Positions 37,146 to 45,865 of a DNA stretch of 64,000 nt are shown here, one piece after another. The stretch is from Myxococcales bacterium (lineage in GTDB: Bacteria > Myxococcota_A > Polyangia > Polyangiales > Polyangiaceae). The stretch spans positions 1-64,000 of the forward strand of contig JAEUKE010000115.1 in the NCBI GenBank assembly GCA_016794345.1. Direction: 5' to 3'. The position numbers and the translations under genes were made by a program. Under the pieces are notes generated by a model, which was not told the DNA's origin, made no database searches, and saw nothing but the letters and a program-made list of their open reading frames with translations. Within the stretch, counting starts at the first letter, position 1. Each line of letters opens with the position of its first letter.

Positions 37146-38200
37146 CGACGAAAAATCGCGGGCGCCACGCCAGCGCTGCGGCGCTCCTCGGCCTGTCTCT
37201 CGTCGCGTGTGACGCCATCATCGGCATCGAGGAGCTCCGCTCGAACCGCAACAACGACCCGGCCGATATCCAGTGTGAGATCCCGACCGACTGTCCGAGC
37301 GCGGGGAACTCCTGCTTCCTTCGGTCGTGTGAGGGGGGCCTCTGCAAGGTCTCCGAGGCGCCCGCGGGCACCGAGGTCGCGTCGCAGGTCGAAGGTGACT
37401 GTCGGATCGTGGTGTGCAACGCCGAAGGCGTCGCGGAAGACTCGCCCGATCCGACCGACGTCTCCCCGGACGGCAAGGAGTGCACGACCGACGTCTGCAC
37501 CGACTCCGGCCCGATGAACACACCGTCGGCCGCCGGTACGCCGTGCACGGAAGGCGTCTGCGACGGCAGCGGCGAGTGCGTCGAGTGCGTCGGGCCCGAG
37601 CAGTGCGGCGGCGAGGTCTGCATCAACAACCTCTGTGTCCCGCAGACGTGCACGGACGACACGCAGAACGGGCTGGAGACCGACGTCGACTGCGGCGGTG
37701 GCATGTGCCCGCCCTGCGGCGTGAACGCAAACTGCAACACCGGGACGGACTGCACGAGCCTCGTCTGCGGGGGCAGCGGCCCCCAGAAGACCTGCCAGGC
37801 GCCCACGTGTGAGGACGGCGTGAAGAACGGGCAGGAGACCGACAAGGACTGCGGCGGCGGCGCGCCCCTCAACTGCCAGCCGTGCGGCGACGGCAAACAC
37901 TGCAACATGCCCTCGGACTGCCAGAGCAGCGTCTGCGCCTGCGAAGGGCAAAACTGCGATCCGCTCTGCCAGGCTCCGACGTGCACGGACGGCGTGCAGA
38001 ACGGCACCGAAGTCGCGCCCGACTGCCAGGGCGGCTGCGTGGGCACGTGTGATCCGAACGAGCCCTGCGAAGAGCCGACGGACTGCGGCAGCAACGTCTG
38101 CGAGGGCGGCATCTGCCACGACTGCTCGGACGGCATCATGAACGTCCTGGAGACCGGCGTGGACTGCGGCGGGCCCGTCTGCCCGGCCTGCCCGGGCTGA
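37142..38200 (+). CDS. Cys-rich repeat lipoprotein ('NGxETDxDCGG' repeats)
   Basis: A 352-residue lipoprotein (lipobox LSLVAC, Cys23) with Asp at +2. Cysteines make up roughly 12-15% of the mature part and occur in a recurring unit: TCTDGVQNGTE or TCEDGVKNGQETDKDCGG followed by CxPC and a short CN/CTxxDC stretch. I count four to five copies from about residue 210 to the end. The residues suggest disulfide-knotted domains, probably with calcium-binding Asp. Such repeats are common in envelope proteins of Polyangiales. GTGA overlap with the TPR-PEGA gene. No enzyme motif. Confidence 0.75.
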   Translation: MTTKNRGRHASAAALLGLSLVACDAIIGIEELRSNRNNDPADIQCEIPTDCPSAGNSCFLRSCEGGLCKVSEAPAGTEVASQVEGDCRIVVCNAEGVAEDSPDPTDVSPDGKECTTDVCTDSGPMNTPSAAGTPCTEGVCDGSGECVECVGPEQCGGEVCINNLCVPQTCTDDTQNGLETDVDCGGGMCPPCGVNANCNTGTDCTSLVCGGSGPQKTCQAPTCEDGVKNGQETDKDCGGGAPLNCQPCGDGKHCNMPSDCQSSVCACEGQNCDPLCQAPTCTDGVQNGTEVAPDCQGGCVGTCDPNEPCEEPTDCGSNVCEGGICHDCSDGIMNVLETGVDCGGPVCPACPG

Positions 38201-38238
38201 GCGGACAGGCGGACGCGGCCCCGTCGAGCGAGTGACCG

Positions 38239-39108
38239 TCAGGCGAAGACGGCGACGCTGCGGCTCGGCCGCGTCCCGAGCGAGCGCAGCCGGCGAACGC
38301 GCTCCTCCGTGAGCGGGTGCGTGGAGAAGAGCTCCATCACGCCGCGCGCCCCCGCGAGCGGGTTGACGATGTAGAGGCTGGCGGTGGCTGGGTGCGCCTC
38401 GCCCTGGATGGCGTGCGCACCGACCTCGAGCTTCTCGAGCGCGCGCGCGAGCGCCTCGGGATCGCCGGATAGCCGCGCGCCCGCCTCGTCGGCCAGGTAC
38501 TCCCGCGAGCGCGAGATCCCCATCTGGATGAGCACTGCCGCGATGGGTGCGAGGATGGCGAACAGCAGCCCGCCGAGAGGGGAGGCCCCCTCTTCGTCGT
38601 CCCCGCGACCGGCGAACGCCGCGAAGGAGAGCGCCTGGCCGAGCCACGAGATCGCCGAGGCGATGACGGCTGCGACGCTGGCGACGAGGATGTCGCGGTT
38701 CTTGATGTGCGCGATCTCGTGCGCGAGGACGCCCCGCAGCTCACGGAGCGACAGCACGCGCAGGATGCCCGTGGTGACCGCCACCACGCCGACCTTCGGG
38801 TTGCGTCCGGTCGCAAACGCGTTCGGCTGCGCGTCGTCGATGATGAAGACCCGAGGCGTCGGGATCTGCGCGCGCGCCGCGAGCTCCTCCACGACGCCGT
38901 ACAGCTCCGGCGCCTCCATGGGGCTCACCTCTCGGGCGTGGCTCATCGCGAGCACGATGCGGTCCGAGTAGAAGTAGGCGCCCACGTTCAGGACCAACGC
39001 GAGGGCGAGCGCGCCGTACGCGTACGCAGGGCCGATGGCGGCGCCGGCGCCCACCAGCAGCGAGGACAAGATGCCCAGGAGCAGGATGGTCTTGATTTGG
39101 TTCTTCAT
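38239..39108 (-). CDS. htpX: Membrane zinc metalloprotease HtpX (M48)
   Basis: A 289-residue inner-membrane protease that clears damaged membrane proteins and complements FtsH. Two N-terminal membrane segments (about 7-25 and 28-48) precede the zinc site HEIAH (residues 130-134); the third ligand is the Glu of SREYLADEAGARLSG, and a further hydrophobic pair (about 145-165 and 180-200) follows the active site. The ATG at 39108 (MKNQIKT) has a TACGAT hexamer 13 nt upstream. FtsH, its functional partner, is also in this window. Confidence 0.92.
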   Translation of the reverse strand: MKNQIKTILLLGILSSLLVGAGAAIGPAYAYGALALALVLNVGAYFYSDRIVLAMSHAREVSPMEAPELYGVVEELAARAQIPTPRVFIIDDAQPNAFATGRNPKVGVVAVTTGILRVLSLRELRGVLAHEIAHIKNRDILVASVAAVIASAISWLGQALSFAAFAGRGDDEEGASPLGGLLFAILAPIAAVLIQMGISRSREYLADEAGARLSGDPEALARALEKLEVGAHAIQGEAHPATASLYIVNPLAGARGVMELFSTHPLTEERVRRLRSLGTRPSRSVAVFA

Positions 39109-39191
39109 GAGGTCGCCCCAGATCGTAATCACGGCCTTTCGTTGCGGTAGGCCCCTTGCCGAGCCGTCCACGACCTGAAAGAGTCGCGCGA

Positions 39192-41381
39192 GTGAGGCTC
39201 TATTCCCTGCCGCTCCTCGCCCTCGCCGTCGCGTGCTCGTCGAACCCGCCCGACCTGGTCGTGGCGCCCACGCGACAGTCGGCCCCCGCGGCTTCCTCTT
39301 CGGCGAACCCCCCCGTGAACCAGATCAAACGCGCCCTGGCCTACCCGGACAACCACGCCGACCCCAACACCGCGGACGTCCTGCACGGCACCAAGGTCCC
39401 CGACCCGTACCGCTGGCTGGAGGACGAGAAGGCGCCCGACGTCGTGGGGTGGCTCGACGCCCAGGACAAGCTCGCCCGCGCCGAGCTCGAGAAGATGGGC
39501 GAGCGCGACGAGCTGAAGAAGCGCCTGAAGGAGCTTGTCTACATCGACGCGCTCTTCGCGCCGACAAAGAAGAAGAGCCGCTACTTCTACTCGCGCCGCC
39601 ACGCCGACAAGGAGAAGGCGATCGTCTACGTGAAGGACGGCAAAGAAGGGAAGGAGCGCGTCCTCTTCGACCCGAATGGTTGGAGCACCGACGGCAGCGT
39701 CTCGCTCGGGACGTGGTCCGCGAGCCACGACGGCAAGAAGGTCGCGTACTCCGTCAAGAAGAACAACTCGGACGAGTCGACGCTCTACGTGATGGACGTC
39801 GATTCGATGAAGAAGAGCGAGGTCGACGTGATCGAGGGCGCGAAGTACGCGTACCCCTCTTGGTCGGCGACCGGCGACGGCTTCTTCTACACGTGGCTCC
39901 CGGTCGACGAGGCCATCGCCCCTGCGGATCGGCCCGGCTACGCGGAGGTCCGCTTCCACAAGCTCGGCGCCGATCCGAAGAAGGACACGGTCGTTCGTGA
40001 GCGAACGAACGACGCCACGAAGTTCGTCTCCGGCTACGCGACGCGCGACGGCCGGTTCTTCTTCCTCTCGATCGACCACGGCTGGTCGGGCAACGAGCTC
40101 TACTTCCGCGACGGGGGCAAGCTGACGGATCCGCTCGTGGCGCTGTCGACCGACGCGAAGGCGCACTACCGGGCGACGGGCTACAAGGGCTACCTCTACG
40201 TCCAGACGGACGACGGCGCGCCCCGCTGGCGTATCTTCCGGGTCGACCCCAAGAAGCCCCAGCGCGACGCGTGGGTCGAGATCGTGAAGGAGTCGCCCGA
40301 CGCGACCCTCGACAACTTCGAGATCGTCGGCGGTCGCCTCGCGCTCACCTACCTCCACAAGGCGGCCAGTCGGCTGGAGCTCCGCGAGCTGGACGGCAAG
40401 TCCTTCAAGACGGTCGACCTCCCCACGATCGGCACCGTCGGCGGCCCGAGCGGCAACCCCGACGACAACGAGGCCTACTTCACGTTCGAGTCGTTCACGA
40501 CTCCCCTCGAGGTGCACGAGCTCGACGTGAAGACGGGGAAGACCAAGCTCTACTCGAAGGTGAAGGTCCCGGTCGACCCGTCGAAGTTCGACGTCGAGCA
40601 GGTCACGTATCCTTCGCCCAAGGACAAGACGCCGATCACCATGTTCGTGGTCCGGCCGAAGGGCGCGCCGAAGGATGGCAACGGTCGCATGTACCTGTAC
40701 GGGTACGGCGGCTTCCAGTCGGTCGAGTCACCCTTCTTCTGGTCCACCGTCTACCCGTGGCTCGAGCGGGGCGGCTCCTTCGCGGTCCCGAACCTCCGCG
40801 GCGGAGGAGAGTACGGCGAGGCGTGGCACCAGGACGGGATGCTCCTGAAGAAGCAGAACGTGTTCGACGATTTCGTCGGAGCGGCCGAGTACCTGATCCG
40901 AGAGAAGTACACGAGCCCGCAGCGTCTCGTGATCAGCGGCGGCTCGAACGGCGGGCTGCTCGTCGGCGCAGCCATGACGCAACGGCCCGACCTCTACGCC
41001 GGCGTCGTCTGCGGCGTGCCCCTGCTCGACATGGTCCGCTACCACAAGTTCGGATCGGGTCGGACCTGGATCAGCGAATACGGATCGGCCGATGATCCGG
41101 CTCAGTTCCAGGCCCTCTTCGCCTACTCGCCTTACCACCACGTCAAGCCGGGGACGAAGTACCCGCCGCTCCTCCTGCTCGCGGCGGACAGCGACGACCG
41201 CGTCGACCCGATGCACGCGCGGAAGTTCGCCGCAGCGGTGCAGGACGCGTCGGCCGGGGGGCCCGTCCTGCTCCGGGTCGAGCGCAACGCCGGGCACGGG
41301 GGCGCGGACTTGCGCAAGAGTGAAGTCGACAAAAGCACGGATCGGTTGGCTTTTGCGCTCTGGGCCACCTCGTCGAAGTAG
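39192..41381 (+). CDS. Prolyl oligopeptidase family serine protease, lipoprotein
   Basis: A 729-residue S9A peptidase. The N-terminal seven-bladed propeller runs to about residue 430; the hydrolase domain has the nucleophile Ser in ISGGSNGGLLV, Asp in DSDDRVDP and His in NAGHGGA. GTG start (39192) gives a lipoprotein signal with lipobox LAVAC (Cys15) and a Ser/Ala stalk. The lipid anchor is unusual because classical prolyl oligopeptidases are cytosolic; it suggests peptide scavenging at the envelope. Confidence 0.92.
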   Translation: MRLYSLPLLALAVACSSNPPDLVVAPTRQSAPAASSSANPPVNQIKRALAYPDNHADPNTADVLHGTKVPDPYRWLEDEKAPDVVGWLDAQDKLARAELEKMGERDELKKRLKELVYIDALFAPTKKKSRYFYSRRHADKEKAIVYVKDGKEGKERVLFDPNGWSTDGSVSLGTWSASHDGKKVAYSVKKNNSDESTLYVMDVDSMKKSEVDVIEGAKYAYPSWSATGDGFFYTWLPVDEAIAPADRPGYAEVRFHKLGADPKKDTVVRERTNDATKFVSGYATRDGRFFFLSIDHGWSGNELYFRDGGKLTDPLVALSTDAKAHYRATGYKGYLYVQTDDGAPRWRIFRVDPKKPQRDAWVEIVKESPDATLDNFEIVGGRLALTYLHKAASRLELRELDGKSFKTVDLPTIGTVGGPSGNPDDNEAYFTFESFTTPLEVHELDVKTGKTKLYSKVKVPVDPSKFDVEQVTYPSPKDKTPITMFVVRPKGAPKDGNGRMYLYGYGGFQSVESPFFWSTVYPWLERGGSFAVPNLRGGGEYGEAWHQDGMLLKKQNVFDDFVGAAEYLIREKYTSPQRLVISGGSNGGLLVGAAMTQRPDLYAGVVCGVPLLDMVRYHKFGSGRTWISEYGSADDPAQFQALFAYSPYHHVKPGTKYPPLLLLAADSDDRVDPMHARKFAAAVQDASAGGPVLLRVERNAGHGGADLRKSEVDKSTDRLAFALWATSSK

Positions 41382-41414
41382 GCCAGGGGTGCCCGACCGG
41401 GATATCCTCCCGGC

Positions 41415-41975
41415 ATGCGAACCGGAAAGACCCTGTTACGGCTCGGCTTGGCAGTTTCCGTCGCTGTCGGCGCCATCCCGCTCCTGGAGTCGACGGCCTG
41501 GGCCGTCGGCGAAGAGAAGGCCGGCCCCTTCATGGGGAACCTCAAGATTGGTCCGGCCATTCGGCTCGACGACATCCCGACCCAATTCGCGATGGAAGTC
41601 GAGATCGCGGGGGCGCTGGACCGCGGGAACGACGCCTACCTGGGATTCAACCCGCAGTTTCAGTTCTCGGATGGTCTGGCCACCATCAACCTGACGGCGA
41701 CCTTCCAGTACGACATCGAGCTGCCGGTCAAGGCGCTCTACCTCTACCCGAAGATCAACGCCGGCCTGGCGATCAACGCGCCGACCGGCCGCGGGGGTGA
41801 TCCTGCGCTCGGCTTCGCGCTCCAGCCGGAGTTCGGCATCAAGTACCAGCTGGTCGAGCACGCCCACATCGGGGCGGAGCCCATCAGCATCCCGCTCTAC
41901 CTGGGCAACAACCGGTACATCGGCGCCATCGACGCGCAATATCGCCTCTTTTTCTACGGCGGCTTCGACATCTGA
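41415..41975 (+). CDS. Small exported outer-membrane-type beta protein
   Basis: A 186-residue protein with a Sec signal peptide (cleavage near STAWA). The mature ~150 residues alternate hydrophobic and polar residues in several strand-like stretches and end in a C-terminal aromatic-rich strand (QYRLFFYGGFDI), as in outer-membrane barrels. A TATCCT hexamer ends 6 nt before the ATG. Family unknown; the size is near that of an eight-strand barrel. Confidence 0.65.
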   Translation: MRTGKTLLRLGLAVSVAVGAIPLLESTAWAVGEEKAGPFMGNLKIGPAIRLDDIPTQFAMEVEIAGALDRGNDAYLGFNPQFQFSDGLATINLTATFQYDIELPVKALYLYPKINAGLAINAPTGRGGDPALGFALQPEFGIKYQLVEHAHIGAEPISIPLYLGNNRYIGAIDAQYRLFFYGGFDI

Positions 41976-42048
41976 GGAGCGCGACGGGGCCGAGCGTCTT
42001 CCCCGGCCTCCAAGGTCGGGCTAAAGGTGCGGGCCCCCATGCTGCGGT

Positions 42049-42087
42049 TTCCTCCCCCCCGACCCCCCTCCACGACGTGGAGGGGGG
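42049..42087 (-). repeat. Palindromic repeat, copy F (before malQ)
   Basis: A perfect 12-bp inverted repeat, CCCCCCTCCACG / CGTGGAGGGGGG, with a single A between the arms (42063-42087), preceded by a C-rich tail (CCTCCCCCCCC). It ends one base before the malQ GTG, and the G-run arm would serve as its ribosome-binding site. Same family as copies A-E, minus orientation. Confidence 0.75.
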
Positions 42088-42088
42088 C

Positions 42089-43645
42089 GTGACCCCGATT
42101 CAGTTCCGGCTCGACGAGCGCGCGGCTGGCATCTTGGTCCATCCAACCTCGCTGCCCGGTCCCTTCGAGAGCGGCGACCTCGGACCCGCGGCGCACGCCT
42201 TCGTCGACTTCCTGGCGTCTTGTGGGCTCCGCTGGTGGCAGATGTTGCCCCTCGGGCCAGTGGGGCACGGGCACTCCCCCTATGCGTCGACGAGCGTCTT
42301 CGCCGGGAGCGACGTGCTCGTGAGCCTCGAGCGCCTCCGTGACGACGGCCTCCTCGACCCAGCCGACAGCGCTCTCGCGCCTGTCGAGGCCTCGGCTCGG
42401 TGCGACTTCGGCGCGAGCGACACGCGTCGCGAGGGCGCGCTTCGACGCGCGTTCGAGAAGGCTCGAGGCCTCGAGGTCGAGCGAAGGAAGCTCGCTGCGT
42501 TCGGGGAAGAGTTCGCCTTCTGGCTCGACGACTACGCCACGTTCGCGGCGGTCAAGCGCAGGCTCGGGGACAAGCCGTTCTTCGAGTGGCCGGAGGGCCT
42601 GCGCCGCCGTGAGCAAGCCGCGCTCGGGTCATTCGCCGAGGCGCACGCCGAGGAGATCGCCTTCGAGAAGTTCGTCCAGTCCCGCTTCTGGTCGGACCTG
42701 AGAGCGTTGGTCGCGTACGCGCACGAGAAGAACGTCGCGCTCATGGGCGACGCGCCGATCTACGTGGCCCACGACTCCGCCGAGGTCTGGGCGCATCCGG
42801 AGATCTTCCAGATGGGAGCCGACGGCGAGCCGGAGCACGTCGCCGGCGTTCCCCCCGACGCGTTCAGCGACGAAGGCCAGCTCTGGGGCAACCCCCTCTA
42901 CGACTGGGGGTACCTGGAGAAACACGGGTTCGGCTTCTGGGTGGCGCGCCTCCAGCACCAGTTCCGGATCTTCGACGCCGTGAGGCTCGACCATTTCATC
43001 GGCTTCTCGCGGTACTGGGCCGTGGCCCGCGGCGAGAAGAGCGCCAAGAACGGCACCTTCCATCCCGTCCCAGGCGACCGCCTCTTCGAGGCCGTCTTCC
43101 GCGGGCTCGGTCCGGTGCAGCTCGTCGCGGAGGACCTGGGCATCGTCACCGACGAGGTCAGGGCGCTGCGCGACAGGTTCCGCCTGCCAGGGATGAGCGT
43201 GCTGCAGTTCTCGTTCAGCCCGGGGCGCCACGCCGAGACGAGCCGCCCGCATCGCTTCCCGGTCCGGACCATCGTCTACACCGGCACGCACGACAACGAC
43301 ACGACCGCGGGGTGGATCGGCTCCGCGCCCGAGGACGCCTCGGAGGGCGCACGCACCCAGTGGCAAGCCGAGCGGGACTTCGCGCTGAAGTACCTGGCGC
43401 TCGACCCGGCTTCGCCTCCGTCCGCGCTCGCCTGGGACCTCGTCCGAGCGGCGTTCGCCAGCCACGCGCAGACCGCCATTGTCCCCGTGCAAGACCTGCT
43501 CGGTCTGGGGCGCGACGCCCGCATGAACCGTCCCGGCATCGCCGGAGGGAACTGGTCGTTCCGGCTCCTGCCGGGCCAGCTCGACGAGCGCCTCGCAGCG
43601 AAAGTGCACGACCTGGCCGAGCTTTACGGGCGTACGAGCGCCTGA
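42089..43645 (+). CDS. malQ: 4-alpha-glucanotransferase (amylomaltase) MalQ
   Basis: A 518-residue GH77 enzyme that transfers alpha-1,4-glucan chains in glycogen and maltodextrin metabolism. The nucleophile Asp is in FDAVRLDHF, the general-acid Glu in LVAEDLG and the third acid Asp in GTHDNDT. The N-terminal SAGILxHPTSLPG pattern is clear (AGILVHPTSLPG). I chose the GTG at 42089; a GTG 12 bp upstream lies inside the palindrome. The whole start region is folded in the palindromic repeat, which may hide the ribosome site. Confidence 0.92.
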   Translation: MTPIQFRLDERAAGILVHPTSLPGPFESGDLGPAAHAFVDFLASCGLRWWQMLPLGPVGHGHSPYASTSVFAGSDVLVSLERLRDDGLLDPADSALAPVEASARCDFGASDTRREGALRRAFEKARGLEVERRKLAAFGEEFAFWLDDYATFAAVKRRLGDKPFFEWPEGLRRREQAALGSFAEAHAEEIAFEKFVQSRFWSDLRALVAYAHEKNVALMGDAPIYVAHDSAEVWAHPEIFQMGADGEPEHVAGVPPDAFSDEGQLWGNPLYDWGYLEKHGFGFWVARLQHQFRIFDAVRLDHFIGFSRYWAVARGEKSAKNGTFHPVPGDRLFEAVFRGLGPVQLVAEDLGIVTDEVRALRDRFRLPGMSVLQFSFSPGRHAETSRPHRFPVRTIVYTGTHDNDTTAGWIGSAPEDASEGARTQWQAERDFALKYLALDPASPPSALAWDLVRAAFASHAQTAIVPVQDLLGLGRDARMNRPGIAGGNWSFRLLPGQLDERLAAKVHDLAELYGRTSA

Positions 43646-43695
43646 ACCCGGCTCATAGTTGGCGAGGGCGGCCTCGCGCCTGATAACCTTCCCTC

Positions 43696-44757
43696 ATGGT
43701 GCGTAGCTTCACTTGGGCCGCCGGCCTCGCCCTTCTCGCTTCGTTCGGCTGCAACACCGCGAACGACCCCGGAGGGGTCGAAGACAAGACGGGCGTCAAC
43801 GACATCCCGCCGGGCCAGAGCACGAGCGCCGGCAGCGGAGGGGAAGGCGGCGGCATCGGCGGAGACCCCTGCACCGACCCGACCGACTGCGACGACGGCG
43901 ACGCGTGCACGGTGGACGAGTGCGTGCAATTCAACTGCCGCAACTCCGTCCCGTCCGACGACAACGCGTGCACCTACGACTCGTGCGAAAACGGCGCGAC
44001 CACGTACACGACCTCGAAGGTCCTCTTCTTCGAGGACTTTGCGGACATGGACATGTGGACGATGACCGGGCAGTGGTCGATCGGCCCGACCGTCGTGAGC
44101 GCCGGTGGTCTCGACGGCGGCAACGACCCAGCGCTCGATCACACGAGCTCGATGGACAACGGCGTCGCGCAGACGGCGGCGGGTGCGCTCGTCCAGCCTA
44201 CGGGCGGCATCTCGGAGACCCTCGAGTCGCCGCCCATCCCGATCACCGGCGCTGGGCAATCGGACTTCTACACGCTGCGGTTCTGGCGCTACCTCAACGC
44301 CGACGCGCCGCCGGTGATGACTGCAACGGTCGAGGCGAAGAACAGCGCGTCGACCTACGAGCTCGTCTGGACCAGCACCTCCAAGATCATCGACGCGCCG
44401 CCGCGAGGCACGGGTTGGTTCGAGGTACGACTCGACGTCACGAACGCCGTGCGCGCGTGCCTGGCGGACGGCATACAGCCAGACTTCCGCTGGGGCTTCG
44501 TCAAGAACGGCAGCGCCCAGTCCGTGGGCGGCTGGGCGATCGACGACGTCTCGCTCGAGGCCTCGAAGGTCCCGGTCGACGATCTCCTCTGCACGCTCGA
44601 CTCCTGCGTCGACGTGGACGGGATGGCCGTGGGCGTCTCGACGCCCATGCCGGCGATCGACGACGGCCTGACTTGCAGCACCTTCGTCTGCGACGCCGGG
44701 AGCTTCGACAACCCGACGCAGCAAGAGACGGCCCCCATGGCCTGCATGTTCCCCTGA
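43696..44757 (+). CDS. Cys-containing lipoprotein with a lectin-like central region
   Basis: A 353-residue lipoprotein (lipobox ASFGC, Cys19) with a Gly/Ser stalk and Cys-rich segments resembling CTDPTDCDDGDACTVDEC at its start. The middle (about residues 115-290) reads as a beta-sandwich of the concanavalin/MAM type (FRWGFVKNGSAQSVGGWAIDDVSLE). A TAACCT hexamer ends 6 nt before the ATG. Its stop overlaps the sixA start by one base (TGATG). Function unknown; adhesion is possible. Confidence 0.7.
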   Translation: MVRSFTWAAGLALLASFGCNTANDPGGVEDKTGVNDIPPGQSTSAGSGGEGGGIGGDPCTDPTDCDDGDACTVDECVQFNCRNSVPSDDNACTYDSCENGATTYTTSKVLFFEDFADMDMWTMTGQWSIGPTVVSAGGLDGGNDPALDHTSSMDNGVAQTAAGALVQPTGGISETLESPPIPITGAGQSDFYTLRFWRYLNADAPPVMTATVEAKNSASTYELVWTSTSKIIDAPPRGTGWFEVRLDVTNAVRACLADGIQPDFRWGFVKNGSAQSVGGWAIDDVSLEASKVPVDDLLCTLDSCVDVDGMAVGVSTPMPAIDDGLTCSTFVCDAGSFDNPTQQETAPMACMFP

Positions 44758-45239
44758 TGCTCCGCCTCGTCGTCATGCGCCACGCGAAGAGCGACTGGGA
44801 AGCCGGCGCGATGTCGGACCACGAGCGCCCGCTCAACGCGCGCGGCCGCCGCGAAGCTCCGGTCGTGGGGCGGGAGCTCGCGAAGCTCGGCTACGCGCCC
44901 GAGGTGGTCGTCTCGAGCGACAGCAAGCGCACCACCGAGACGCTCGAGCTCGCGAAGCCTCACTGGCCGCGAGCCGCGGTCAGCTTCTCGCACGCGCTCT
45001 ACCACGCCGGGATCGGCGAGGTGCGCGACGCGCTCGCGTCGATCCCGGCCGACGTGAAGACGGTGCTCGTGCTCGGTCACAACCCGGGCTGGGAGTCCAT
45101 GGTCTCCCAGCTCTCGGGCACCCACGTCGAGCTGAAGACGAGCCACGCCGCGGTGCTCGAGTCCGACGCAACGTCCTTCGCGGACGCGATCGCACCAGGC
45201 CGGAAGATGAAGCTCGTGACCATCGTCACGGCGGGCTGA
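44757..45239 (+). CDS. sixA: Phosphohistidine phosphatase SixA
   Basis: A 160-residue member of the histidine-phosphatase branch. The RHG-type motif MRHAKSDW has the nucleophilic His9, and the second catalytic His is in LGHNPGW. SixA removes phosphate from phosphohistidine proteins (in E. coli, the NPr protein). The gene starts inside the stop codon of the preceding lipoprotein, so the two are co-translated. Confidence 0.88.
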   Translation: MLRLVVMRHAKSDWEAGAMSDHERPLNARGRREAPVVGRELAKLGYAPEVVVSSDSKRTTETLELAKPHWPRAAVSFSHALYHAGIGEVRDALASIPADVKTVLVLGHNPGWESMVSQLSGTHVELKTSHAAVLESDATSFADAIAPGRKMKLVTIVTAG

Positions 45240-45242
45240 GCG

Positions 45243-45788
45243 TCAGCGCGACCCGCGCAGCAGGAAGTACACGAGCACGCCGGTCACCGAGACGTAGAGC
45301 CAGATGGGGAGCGTGAACTTCGCGACCTTGCGATGACGCGCGTGCTCCTTTTTCCAGGCGAAGTAGAAGGTGGTCAACGCGAGGGGCACCACGCCCATGC
45401 TGAGCAGCACGTGGCTCGCGAGGACGACCAGGTACACGGTGCGCATGAGCCCGGTTCCGGCGTATTTCGTGTCGCCGTGCGCGTAGTGGTAGGTGACGTA
45501 CCCGATCAGAAACAGGCTCGACGCCGCAAACGCCGTGACCATCAGCGCCCGGTGGATGTCGGGACGCTGCCGCTTGATGGCCACCCAGCCGAGCGCGAGC
45601 GCCGTGGCGCTCGCCGCGTTCAGGCAGGCGTTCACGGCCGGCATGAACGACAGGTCTGCGCCGACGCCGTCGGCCTGGCGGATCAAGAGGAGGTAGGCCA
45701 GGAACGCGAGCGCCCCGGCCGACAGGACGGCGTTGATCAGGAAGAAGGTGCGGTCCGAGAGCTGGGGTGAGGCGGGGGTGGCGGCCAC
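45243..45788 (-). CDS. DUF420 family membrane protein
   Basis: A 181-residue protein with five or six hydrophobic segments. The conserved block DIHRALMVTAFAASSLFLIGYV with its His, and the paired HVLLS and HRKVAKFTLPIWLYVSVTG in the C-terminal half, match DUF420 (YozB). The family is often encoded near heme-copper oxidase and cytochrome assembly genes and may bind heme through conserved His residues; ctaA lies 2.4 kb away. GTG start. Converges with sixA 3 bp apart. Confidence 0.8.
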   Translation of the reverse strand: MAATPASPQLSDRTFFLINAVLSAGALAFLAYLLLIRQADGVGADLSFMPAVNACLNAASATALALGWVAIKRQRPDIHRALMVTAFAASSLFLIGYVTYHYAHGDTKYAGTGLMRTVYLVVLASHVLLSMGVVPLALTTFYFAWKKEHARHRKVAKFTLPIWLYVSVTGVLVYFLLRGSR

Positions 45789-45865
45789 GGCGGTTCTTTA
45801 GGCCTGCGGCGGGGACTTGAAAAGCCCACGCGAGATCTCCCCGGGCTGGGTTACCCTCCGCTGCC

